Source: Clavelina lepadiformis (Eukaryota; Chordata; Ascidiacea; Aplousobranchia; Clavelinidae). From it: a DNA stretch of 64,000 bases. Shown piece after piece: positions 1 to 10,400 of this stretch (positions are counted from its first letter, which is position 1; each line of letters opens with the position of its first letter). The stretch is from the NCBI RefSeq assembly GCF_947623445.1, contig NC_135243.1:16742501-16806500 (forward strand). Reading direction: 5' to 3'. The notes beneath the pieces are model-generated. The model did no database searches, was not told the origin of the DNA, and saw only the letters and a program-made list of their open reading frames with translations. Position numbers and translations under genes: made by a program.

Positions 1-1160
1 AAATCTGTGGAAGTTAAAAAAATTCCAGAAAGAAGACAACCTAAAGAAAGAATATTGCCCTCCAAAGTTTATTCCACAGGCTTAATGGATATTAGACAAC
101 AAGTAAAGAATTATTTAAGAAAACCATGGCTCTGTAATGACAAAGGCAATTATGTTGAGTTTGAACTCAAGGAACACTATGATCAAGTGAAATATTTGGT
201 GGCTGTCAATGAAAATTTAGATGTTGTTGTTATTTACTATGGATGGATTGTCACATTTACAGAAAGAAAGTTTGATTTGAAAAGTATGACTGTTTGTCAA
301 ATGCTGTCTACTGTTGAAAGTCTAGTGATATGTTCAGGGTGTGATAAAAGTAATCAAGATAATTCCATTGTTCCTCATGTTATAACAAAGTCAGCAAGTC
401 CATTCAGTGTGGACAATTGTCGGCTTCCAACAGTAAAGAATATTGCTTTCAGGTACAATTGTAATTATAAACTTGCAGTAATTGTACTTTTCAGCCTTCT
501 AATTTATTTTAAAGCTTATAAATTTATGACAGTTTCTGCTAGTTGATCAGGTGTAAGTATTCATCGACTCCACTGACAAAGTAAAACTGACATGGGCATT
601 TGTTTTTAGATCTTTGAAATGTTTAATTGCTGTCTTTGATATGAAAGCTGAGGAAAAAGCAGTTTGCACAGAGTGTAGATGTAGTGTACTAGCATATGCT
701 AAAAAGTTTTCCAAAAGAGCAAATTACAAAGAAGCAGTTCAAGGTTTACCATTAAAAAGGATTTGTGTTGAGAGATCAGTACCAAGTCGTTTAGCTGCTA
801 CAATTCAGATGAAAGATAAGAAGTATGTTACTTATGATTTGGGTATATACTACTAGGTTATGAAAGTTGTCATGTTGATGTGATGTTGTGGTATTTACTG
901 GTAAACATTTCTTTTCAAACCTGTATCAGTTTACATTTATTTGCGGTTTATTGTCGTTTATTTTAGTATAACTTTTGGTTATTTGCCGCACTAACTTCAA
1001 TGTGGGAAAGTGTACAAGTTTAGATAAAGGTGATAAATTTCATATAAAACCCTCAGAATTGAAGAGCTGAGAAATCAAGTGAAGAAACTGCTGACATCTG
1101 AAGATCATGTAAGCGTTGATGCATTGATGGCCCAGGATTTAAACTATTTAATGAAATCTG
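1..1160 (+). CDS. P-element-like transposase, N-terminal part (partial, enters from left edge)
   Basis: Three exons join in frame: <1-452, 610-822 and 1057-1160. The first is open to the window edge. Junctions are AG|GTACAA to TTTTTAG, phase 2, and AA|GTATGT to CCCTCAG, phase 2. The joined product contains a Cys-pair segment (CTECRC) and then a short coiled-coil-like stretch, IEELRNQVKKLL, followed by VSVDALMAQDLNYLMKSG. That last arrangement resembles, from memory, the coiled-coil tail before the helix-turn-helix part of P-element/THAP9 transposases. No THAP zinc finger is visible in the part inside the window. The last exon ends in phase 1 and has no in-phase partner before the catalytic exon at 1581, so the gene looks internally deleted. 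Reading on past 822 gives a stop at 854-856, which is why I end the exon at the GTATGT donor. The transposase assignment rests mainly on the catalytic exon downstream; the N-terminal part alone would be uncertain. Confidence 0.5.
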
Positions 1161-1237
1161 GTAAGTTGCTTTCTGTTAGCTACTGGTATTTCATTGAATT
1201 TACACCTGATTTGTCTGCCCATTAAAATGGGTGAAAA

Positions 1238-1526
1238 TGCGGTAATATTTTCCCATTCGAATGGTAGGAAGTATGCCTTTCTCTAGACTTTAGAGTAAGA
1301 TGATATGCAATTGGAAGGGGGAGATGTTTACTTTGGCAGAAATATGGTTTTTGGGAAACCCCATTGCTGAAAGCAGGTCCATTTCAATGGGCGGAAAAAT
1401 ATACGAATGGGGTTCACAAGCCATACTTGTGCAGAAGTAAAATTTTCCCTATTTCAAAGGCATATATCTTACTCTAGGGTAAGAAAGGCATACTTTCAAC
1501 CATTAAAATGGGAAAAAATTGCCGTA
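1238..1526. repeat. Imperfect fold-back repeat (MITE-like) inside the transposase gene
   Basis: The left arm from about 1238 (GCGGTAATATTTTCCCATTC, then a stretch with AAGTATGCCTTTCTCTAGAC) is matched in inverse by the right arm ending near 1526 (its reverse complement reads CGGCAATTTTTTCCCATTTT, then AAGTATGCCTTTCTTACCCT). Both arms also carry an AGAGTAAGAT-type block. The element fills most of the space between the N-terminal and catalytic exons, where part of the transposase is missing. I see no clear target-site duplication, so the exact ends are uncertain. Confidence 0.6.
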
Positions 1527-1580
1527 CTCTGGACCATTTTAAATTTTGCTTGTTAATCGGTCTGCTTCATATTATTACAG

Positions 1581-2603
1581 CATTGCAAAATGGATCGGTT
1601 GATGAGATTTTTTTCACGTCCGGTGGCGTTCTTTGCTACAAAAAGTTTGAAATCTTATCAGCTGACTAGCATTGTTTGGGAAGCAATTGCTGCATTGCAA
1701 TGTTGTGGAATAACTGTGATATGCATTATTGCTGATGGGATGGGCACCAACAGAAAAATGTTTCAAGAAATGAACAACTTGAGACTTCCATTTCCATACA
1801 AATGTCGAAATATTTATGATCCAGAAAAGGACATTTACCTAATTTCAGATCCACCTCACCTTCTTAAGACAACCAGAAACAATATTTGGGCAAGTAAACC
1901 TCACGGTAGTAAACTGCTCAAATACAATGAGCACTATATTTTATGGGAACATTTTTGTAGTGTGCCGAGATTATTTGACAGTAAAGAATTGCGTTGCTGT
2001 AAACTTACAGATGCCCATTTCAATTTGCATAGCTATTCGAAAATGAGAGTTTGTTATGCAGCACAGCTTTTGTCCAAGTCTGTAAGTAAGCTTATGAAGA
2101 AAAGGGGTGGAGAGAAAATGGAGCGAAGTGCATGGCTTGCAAACCTCATGAATAAATGGTTTGACCTGATGAATACAAGGGTCAATTATGGTTACAACAA
2201 AGATTTGATTCCCTATAAGGATGTTCATGATCCCCGCTTGATGTGGCTGTCTGACACTTTTATTAACGAGCTTGACAACTGGAAAGGAAGTACAAAAGGT
2301 AAAAATGAATTAGAAAAAGAAAAACAATTTCTGTCAAAACAGACATATGCAGGCCTAGTAATGGCATCGAAAGCTATGTCAGAACTTGTAAATTACTTGC
2401 TCTCAGCTAGTCCTCCTGGTTCCTATGTTTATACTCGTCGCATCAACCAAGACCCTTTGGAAGCCTTTTTTGGTCAAGTTCGCCGTACCGGAGGAAGCAA
2501 TGAGGCTCCTGATGTAAATTCATATGGGCAGTACCAAAACATAATATCTTGCATGAAACAATACAAACAAGTAAAAGGGAGCAATGTTGAAATTGTTGAT
2601 TAA
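1581..2603 (+). CDS. P-element/THAP9-type transposase, catalytic (DDE/RNase H-like) part
   Basis: This is one long exon after the acceptor ATTATTACAG, open to a TAA at 2601-2603. Numbered from the first ATG at 1590 it gives 337 residues. It matches the P-element/THAP9 transposase core: a segment around RPVAFFAT, then IIADGMGTN with a candidate catalytic Asp49, SDPPHLLKTTRNN with Asp87, and NQDPLEAFFGQVRR with Asp288 and Glu291, followed by RTGGSNEAP. The region between Asp87 and Glu291 corresponds to the insertion domain of the family. P-family transposases cut and paste DNA in the nucleus using two acidic-residue-bound metal ions. The ATG at 1590 is probably internal, because the frame opens at the splice acceptor and the first strands of the fold lie upstream. 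The usual C-terminal tail is absent after the GGSN motif. The frame is uninterrupted and all acidic residues are kept, but the missing helix-turn-helix region argues for a defective copy. Confidence 0.8.
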   Translation, partial: HCKMDRLMRFFSRPVAFFATKSLKSYQLTSIVWEAIAALQCCGITVICIIADGMGTNRKMFQEMNNLRLPFPYKCRNIYDPEKDIYLISDPPHLLKTTRNNIWASKPHGSKLLKYNEHYILWEHFCSVPRLFDSKELRCCKLTDAHFNLHSYSKMRVCYAAQLLSKSVSKLMKKRGGEKMERSAWLANLMNKWFDLMNTRVNYGYNKDLIPYKDVHDPRLMWLSDTFINELDNWKGSTKGKNELEKEKQFLSKQTYAGLVMASKAMSELVNYLLSASPPGSYVYTRRINQDPLEAFFGQVRRTGGSNEAPDVNSYGQYQNIISCMKQYKQVKGSNVEIVD

Positions 2604-2705
2604 TTCATTTTGAAATTTTCTCATTGTGGTGATTAACACACATTTTTTTGATTGCTTACTTTTTCAGTAAGTAGTGTATTTGTTGCCCAAACTACAGTCA
2701 TCGAT

Positions 2706-2711
2706 AATAAA
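2706..2711 (+). terminator. Candidate polyadenylation signal of the transposase gene
   Basis: AATAAA lies about 100 bases after the transposase stop codon and just before the 3' end of the convergent minus-strand gene. The two transcripts may therefore overlap at their tails. Confidence 0.4.
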
Positions 2712-2742
2712 GAACATAGATTATTTGTAAACGCATCAGATA

Positions 2743-4095
2743 TTACTTCAGTGATTTACGTAGACTGATGTTCTTAGAATTACGGCTTTGAACTAACTTT
2801 GACTTTAGTACCTTTGCCTTTTGAAACGATCGAATTTTGAAAAAAAGGTGACCAACACGTTGCAAAACATAAGCATCTAAGTCATAATTATTAGTGATGT
2901 CATGCAACTCTGACAAATCAAGAGAACTAATTGCATTAGATATGGTATCTTTTAAAGTTGCGTGATTTCGAAAGTTAATTTCTAAAAACTTTAGTACATC
3001 AAGCAATGTTTGATTAGGTTTAAGCAGTGTCCCATACTCATTGCACTGTAAGATAGAAATTAATGAATTATCAGAAGGAACAAAACAGTTTATGGTGTCT
3101 TCCAGCTGTGCTAAAATGGCAAGTTCCTCTTCATCTCCATTGCGTTTCAGTTTACGCAGAATATATCCTCCAACATACTCGAGAATACTAATTTCATCAG
3201 GAGTGAGATTACTTGATGGCAATTCTGTTTTTTTTTCTGCGTGTATTTTCCTAGAGTAAATAATCCAACTTATTGCAATTGATTTCAGAAAGTTGGAACA
3301 TATTACCACACCATTCAATATCAGTATAATACAACATTGATATCTTATCACAATAAATATTAAGCTGAATCATAAAAATATATACCTGAGAAAAAGATCA
3401 AACATTTTTCTTGTGGCTTCAAGTGATTTGCATCGATCTGCATTCGGGCCAAAAATATGAAGAATTCTAGATATGCCATCTATACTAAACGTTGTCAACA
3501 ACTCAGATCCATTTGGTTTGGTGGCGAAAATGTTCATAAAGTAATCAATGGCTTCTGTCGTCAAATCGTCTGGTGATTCACATTCCTCAACCCACATACT
3601 TTTAATTGTTTTGCAAGAACACTTCTCAGAGGAAAGGCCTTAAAAATGTTAGCTTGTGAAAAATCCTGTATTTGGCATACACGCAAATTTATCCTGCTAA
3701 ACATGTAAACTTACAGAAATATACAAAACCTTAAGGCAGCAGGACTTACCTAAATAACCACGATGCTTGACCTTTTGATGAACTTCAAAACCTCGCTGAC
3801 TTTTAAATTTTTCATCACAGTATTTACACCTAACCAGTAACATGCAAAAGTAAACTCATTAAATGCATCCACCCTTCTATTTTCCTGGTGTGAGAGAGAG
3901 TTTCTAAATCATATAAAGCCATAAGCACCATATACTTAGAAGATCTCTTAGCCTCAGCCTATCTTAATTCTTAACTTACTGAAAGAGATCATTAGCTTGC
4001 AAAGCAGAAGATGATACAGGCTTGATTCTACACTCTTCATCGTCGACAACGATTTCAATTAAATATTCTGCAGTAAGTGCTGGTGCAGACGACAT
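2743..4095 (-). CDS. C2H2 zinc-finger protein with transposon-type C-terminal region, function unknown
   Basis: Four exons on the minus strand join in frame: 4095-3980, 3829-3750, 3638-3386 and 3250-2743. All introns are GT-AG, and the product is 318 residues. Residues about 39-60 form a single C2H2 finger with spacing C-x2-C-x12-H-x4-H (CKYCDEKF to VHQKVKH). It is assembled across the first intron, which makes that join convincing. Residues about 185-200 contain LTPDEISILEYVGGYILRKL, and the C-terminus is basic, ending in LRKSLK. From memory, this finger-plus-tail layout occurs in multicopy, uncharacterised, transposon-associated genes of invertebrates. I know no function and no enzyme motif is visible. 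It is convergent with the transposase and ends about 140 bases from it. Start chosen at 4095: an ATG that directly opens the first exon; the same frame is open further upstream to 4269. A domesticated transposon gene is an alternative reading. Confidence 0.65.
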
Positions 4096-5936
4096 GTTGG
4101 CAACTGATAGGTTACACACGTTTGAATCGTCAAAAACAACGTAAACAGCAACCTCACTTCTCAGTAATCGATAAACGAACCATGCAAATGCGTATAACTT
4201 TTCGCCACGACTGGCGTAGTGTGAGTGAGTATGTATCCGCAACCATGCGTGACGCGGGCGAAACAACACCTTCTCTTCTCATAAAAAAGAAACAAACGAG
4301 GAGGAGGTAGTTTCCCATCATGTTCTTTATATCGTTGGTCACACCAGTACATGTCGATATCTTTAAGTATACAACGGTTGGTATTGCGCTCTTTACTCTC
4401 TTAGTGTACACTGTACAGTTTAGAGGTTAATCTGATTACGATTATTATTAGTTGAAATGTCGAAAAAGTTGAGCTACTGTAGTGCTTTCTGGTAGGTTTT
4501 TATTCTATGAATTTCGGCATACAATGAGTAAAATGTAATAATACAGTGGAAGACTATAGGTTATTCATACAATACTTATGTCAAAAATTTTTTTTTTGTG
4601 TAATGGCAAACTTTATTTTGAATTGACTAATGAATTTACTGAGCAATGTCCTTGGAAAGAAAAAAAAATTTTTACATTAACTACCGATATTATTTGACGT
4701 CAGTAATCATGTAAAAAAAACGGCCAAACTATTTACAGTATCAGTATTCAGTTAAACCACGAATTTCCTTTCAAAATAAAATTGAAGGTCCTAGTGATAA
4801 TTCGATTATCACGTTGCAGAATTAATGTAGCCTACGACTGTGAACTAATATTTGGCAAGTAGCCTAAACCTTTTCGCATTCAAGTATAAAGTTCAAGACC
4901 TAACCCAAAACAACGTTTGTATATCAGTTTACTAGTTTTCACCAAACCAACTACTTTCTGCTTTGGACATGAACTTTGGATCAAACTTGCCAACGCGGTG
5001 CAGCTTATTTAGTAGTTACAACACGGGCACATTTAGCAACGATGCCAACTACGAATGGGGTGCTTAATTAAGTTAAATCGTTTCTGGTAAACATTTATTT
5101 ATGTACGCTACTGAAATATTTCTTTAAACAATGCATGATATTTTTGTGTTTTTATGCCCTAAAAATCCAGAAGTGAATCCTATTTCTGAAACCGTCTCAA
5201 ACAATATTGTAGGTGTAAATGAATGCAAAATTCGTTAAGTGGTATTTGTCTAGCATGCCATTTAAAAGTTTGTAAGATAGTGAACATTGGTAGCAACAAT
5301 TAACGTAAATTAACATGTTCATTGTGTTATTTAATTGATTTTAATGTGCCAAGCTAAGCTCTATTAGGTAAATTTAGGCTGTTTAAACGAAACATCGTAA
5401 GAAGTTAGCGATATAATGCAAGAAGCATATCTAGATGGGCCTTAATTGCTCGCATACTTTGCAAGTAAGGAACAGAAAGAAAGTTAAATAAAATTAAAGT
5501 GGTGTGCTGGTGAAGCTTTATAAGTTCACAAATTAGGATATGTTAAGACAAAAACATTGCAAAGATATGCAAATGGAACAATTGTGCTGGTAAATTTCCC
5601 CGTATTTCAAGGTGTGCTTGGCATACCCCGCATTTCATAATTACAAAGTTGTTCAACAACGTTTGACCCGCATTAAAAAGTTACCGTTTTTTCATTGTGA
5701 AGTAACAGAAAAGAAGCTGATTTAATTGAAGCTAATATTAATTATTTTACTATTAAGTTGTAAACGTACGGTCGCTTGCGTCCGACCTGCTACTAGCCTA
5801 CAATTATTTCTGTACTCGCGATACTCCTCACAAGTGCAGTAGAAGTTAAAACGGAATTACCTGCAGCCCGTCCGCAGACCCGGATTTATTACGATACAAA
5901 GTGGGTCAATACTTGGCACGACACCGGTGTCAACTA

Positions 5937-6738
5937 GGGATGTGCCGCGAGGAAGATTATTCGGGTTCGTGCGAACCCGAATATCATGAAGGTCGACACG
6001 AACGAATCCCGAATCTAATCGTATTAGAACCAAACAATAAAATTTCCTCCAAAAGTTGTCAAGTCTTGCTTCTAAAATGACGTAATCGATAAACTAATCG
6101 CTTTCTTTCGAAAAATAGTGTTTAAAAAACGATCGAAGAAGCAAAATTGTTCGGAAAACGACCTTCATTGTAAGTACTGCTGACTCTAGTTTAGCATTGT
6201 CGGGAAACTAGATCATCATTTTTTACGAAAGTCAGTAAATTTATAAGTAATATTGTATTCGGGTTCACCATTGTTGGTATTCGTGTTCGCCCGAATCTTC
6301 CATAAAGGCGATATTCGGTGAATCTGTAATGAAAAGTGGTATATTGGTACCTTAGCCTGTAAGGTTTACCCACTTACACTACAAAGTCTGTTTCCTTGTG
6401 TATATCTTAACAGTGAACCTTGATAGACTTCAGCAATAATGACACAGGAATGACTACTGTATAATCTGATTATATTTGAAGCTTCTTTGAACGAATACAT
6501 CAAGATAGAACATTGTGACAGCAACAGCACAAAGACATGTTGCGGCGTTGAACGTACGACTGAAAAAGGACTGAATAAATCAAAATGCACGCACAGGGCA
6601 ACAATCGATTACGTCACGCAGTGCTATGCTTCACTGATTCGATAGACGAGAATTCTATGTCGTATACAATTTTATATTACCTTAATTGATATATTTATCA
6701 CAAATCTATACGGGTTTGGGTTCGTATCGGCCCATCCC
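5937..6738. mobile_element. MITE-like DNA element with short TIRs and TA duplication
   Basis: The element opens with GGGATGTGCCGCG and closes with CGGCCCATCCC, giving inverted ends that match over about 11 bases with one mismatch. It is flanked on both sides by TA. The left end continues with a near-perfect hairpin at 5959-5982 (11-base arms reading ATTCGGGTTCG around a TG). Further partial copies of the TTCGGGTTCG word recur inside (near 6258 and 6290) and near the right end. A second copy of its left end occurs at 7875-7969, which confirms that it is a dispersed family. There is no transposase frame, so it is non-autonomous. The TA duplication suggests a Tc1/mariner-like or similar source, but that is inference. 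Confidence 0.65.
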
Positions 6739-6995
6739 TAGTATCAACTCATTCACAAGCAACTAAACTCGTCCAAGCGATCCATGCGAACCTGTATATT
6801 TTGGAGGCATCCTAAGAGGCTGAGGGGTCGTTGTCCCGCGAGTTGTACTTTAATTCTTCATAACTAGCCTTAAGGAACAGTTTTCGTCCGCTAGAAAGGA
6901 GTTGTTGCAGAAATTGCAGATAGGGGTTAGCAGAGTCGAAGTCGGTGTGTATGTCAGTATGTCAGTGTGTCACGACTCAATATGTCAGTGTCAGC

Positions 6996-7046
6996 TAATA
7001 GCTAACATACCAAGCTAACATACCTAATAGCTAACATACCTAATAG
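6996..7046. repeat. Short tandem repeat, about 16-base unit
   Basis: Three to four imperfect copies of a unit reading roughly AATAGCTAACATACCT. They directly follow a GTCAGTATGTCAGTGTGTCA stretch that is itself a run of TATGTCAG-type words. No coding role is apparent. Confidence 0.6.
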
Positions 7047-7429
7047 CAAGCACTAACTGGTTTGCCAGCTACAGTAGCAGCTGGCATATTGTGGTTAACG
7101 CTCCTATTGTAGCAAGTTGGACAATTTTGTTGAGGAAATGTTAGGCTAGTCGATTTGTAAGGGCTATGCTTATTGTTTTTATTATAGGCTATCGGCCGAA
7201 TTTGAAACTTTACGTTTGAACCTCAGAACAAAAGCAAGCGCCCTCAGTGGTATGGGATAAAGATGATAATAGGACGTACACTAAATTCTGCACTCCACAT
7301 AGAGACATTATAACTATAAGCCAATATAATAAGCTTGCGTTTGAGTCTGGTTAATCTTTAAGATTTGTTTCAGGCTTATTTCAACGTATTGAAATGTCAC
7401 ATCTGAAGCTTTTTTATTGCTTTTAAATC

Positions 7430-10400
7430 ATGCTGAGTCGTGGTTGGCTAGGTGGTCCTAAGCCTCCGAAGAATCCGCATTCGTTAGAACATTTAAGGTA
7501 AATTTACCACATTTGTACCAGTATTATTGCTTGTCTTGTATCTCTTTGTTATTGCAAAGTTATGGTATTTTGTTGTTACAAATTGCTGCCATGGAAAATA
7601 TTAAAGGTCGTTTAAGCAAAGTTAAGCATCACCCGGTCTGTATATTTCATGGCAGGATTCGCGGAATTTTTGGGTGTGCAGACCCAGTAACTCAAGTGTG
7701 CAAGTGTTCCACAGCTAGCCAAGTGTGCACCTGTTTAATTTTTCTTCTGTTCATATCCAGGATAATTAAATTGTAACTAAAAATTTATCTATCTTCAATA
7801 AGTTACCATCGATTCTTATTGAAATTTGGAAGCAGGGTAGTAGCCAAAAGTGCAGGTGCTATTGTTAAATAGTAGGGATGTGCCGCGAGAAAGATTATTC
7901 GGGTTCGTGCGAACCCGAATATCATGAAGGTCGACACGAACGAATCCCGAATCTATTCGTATTAGAAAGGCTGCTTTTATTCATATATTCAAAAACTGGC
8001 TGTGTGGGTGAGAATAGCGTAACTTACGTTCATTCTCTTGAACACCCTTAATGTAATTATACACAAATAATGAACTGTCCAGTATTCAGCAGCAACCAAT
8101 AACAGCAGGGGGCAACTTGAACAATGACAGTCATTGCCCCATGGACAGCAAAATGTCATTGACTGAGCAGTGAACAGTCAATAACAGGGTCAACATAGGC
8201 TGACGCAAAGGTTAATGAATTCTGTTTGTATCAACACCTAACAACAACGTTTCGTTTACAAGTTGCCCAATTCAGATTATAACAAAATTTTGTCGTTAAA
8301 AATTTGCTTTTTTTGCAAAAACCATAGTTTTATCTCGATTGTAAACATAAAATTGTTTGCTAAATGATCCTCATTGTAAGGATTGTTGCCAAACTTGAGC
8401 CAAGCCACCAAAATATATAGCATCAATTTTCACCGTAAAACATAATTTTTGGGGAGTGTTGTTCAGATTTGCTAGTGTTAGTATTTGTGTTTTATCTTCC
8501 TTATCCTTTTATCCTACCTTAATCTTCTATTTAAGCAATGTTCAGCATATTTATTCAAGTTTGGGTTGATATTTGCTCTTTTCTAATGTGTAAGCTATAC
8601 AGTATTTATAATAAACGTATGTACATACGTATGATACTGTAGTACTGTAATTAGCCAAAAATGGCATTTTAGAATAAAAATTTTAATATTTTTTCTTTGC
8701 AGGTACTTACATCATGTTCTTACTAAGAATCACACAATAACAGATAATAACAAGTCATTGATTGTGGAAGCCTTGCGATCTATGTCAGAGATTTTAATCT
8801 GGGGTGACCAAAATGACAGCTCTGTTTTTGAGTGAGTACCAGTGCAGCAAAATTCGCTTAATGGTTACCAAAGTCAAGCCCGAAAAACACAGCTTGGTGC
8901 TTGTATTTATATAATAAAAATATAATATATAACAAGTTGCTTATAAATTGCAATAAGATGATACATAACATAATTCTTTAAGTAAGCCAAAAATGTTTTA
9001 ATAGATTCTACTTGGAGAAGAACATGTTTCTATTTTTTCTGAATATTTTGCAACAAAATGCTGGAAATTATGTTTGTGTTCAACTTCTACAAACCCTAAA
9101 CATTCTGTTTGAGAATCTTCAGCACGAAACATCTTTATGTAAGCGTTCATTTTTCCTTGGTTTGCAATGGGCCAATGGCTATTATAGATGCTTACAATTG
9201 CAATAAACCATGTCTGTTATCTTTTCAAAAAGTACTGGTACATATTTGTGTCTATCGTAATTTAGGCTTTACATTTTCAAAAATCTACTAACTTGCCATT
9301 ACTAAAGCAACTGTGTATATATCACATGTATTTAATATTGGTGCAAGGTTTCATTTTTAGACTGTAAAATTGTGCCATTTAATTATATAACGTTAACTTA
9401 AAGTTTGTTAAATGTTGTAAATGTATTCAAAGTGAAAACGTTTATGTTTCAGATTATTTGCTTTCAAATAATCATATAAATGATGTAATTTGCCACAAGT
9501 TTGACTTTTCTGATGAAGAGGTGATGGCATATTATATATCTTTTTTGAAGACTTTGTCACTACGTCTCAATGAGCACACCATACATTTCTTTTACAATGA
9601 AGTAAGATACGTCTTTTTATATTGCACAACAACAAGGTTATCATTAAGTTTTAAACCGAAGATAATGCACAGTGTAAACAAAACAATTTATGTGTAATTT
9701 TTTTTTGAAATAGCACTCTGATGACTTTGCTCTCTACACGGAAGGTATTAAGTTTTTTAATCATTCTGAAACAATGGTACGGATTGCAGTCAGAACTCTC
9801 ACACTCAATGTTTATAAAGGTAAGTCTGAAGCCTCCGTTATAGACGTTCATTTATAATTTGAAGCCAGGGCCAAGTTCAAAAATATTTTGACCTTAAATC
9901 AAACAAGAGTTGTCAGTAACTATGCCAAAGAGAATTTTTTTCAACAATAGCAATTATGTATTATCGATTAAGTATCGCTATAGCGATTAAGTAGTAATAG
10001 CCAATTTACACCACAAAAAACGCAATTTTGGTCCTAATTATGATAAAGTAGATTGCAATTGTATCAATATAACTTACAGTCATACAAATGTATCAAAATA
10101 CGGTATATAATATAATAATTCTCTGGATGGGTATTAATTTACCACTTACATACTCGCTGATTAATTGAATAAGCAGGAAAAACAAAGCTAATGATGAACG
10201 ATTTCATTTGCGTATATATACTGAGACAGATAAAGTCCGGATCCAACACTGAAAAGCTCCGCATTCGGACCGCGGTCCGCCAGTTGAGTAGCCCTGCTGT
10301 ATGTTATTGAAAAATTCTTTCTTGTTTCTCCTGTATACAATACATACATACTGCCAAATATTCTTTAATTTAAGATCAGCTTATTTATGAACTTGCCCCT

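Larger units (their letters stand above)
4096..7429. other. Intergenic region between divergent zinc-finger and CLEC16A genes
   Basis: These 3.3 kb lie between the 5' ends of two divergently transcribed genes, so promoters of both should be here. I cannot point to a convincing TATA box for either. The identifiable content is the MITE-like element at 5937-6738 and a short tandem repeat at 6996-7046. The rest is AT-rich, with only short open frames that show no family resemblance. Confidence 0.6.

Noticed and set aside
1971..2228. Antisense frame within the transposase exon
   Set aside because: It is a shadow of the plus-strand coding sequence with no independent evidence.
1590..2603. Transposase exon as a separate intact gene starting at its first ATG
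   Set aside because: The frame opens at a splice acceptor, and the P-type fold needs further upstream sequence, so the ATG is most likely internal.
9868..10301. Full hAT element in CLEC16A intron 5
   Set aside because: Only one plausible end (near 10301) is visible. The CAGGG at 9870 diverges after six bases and the flanking octamers do not match.
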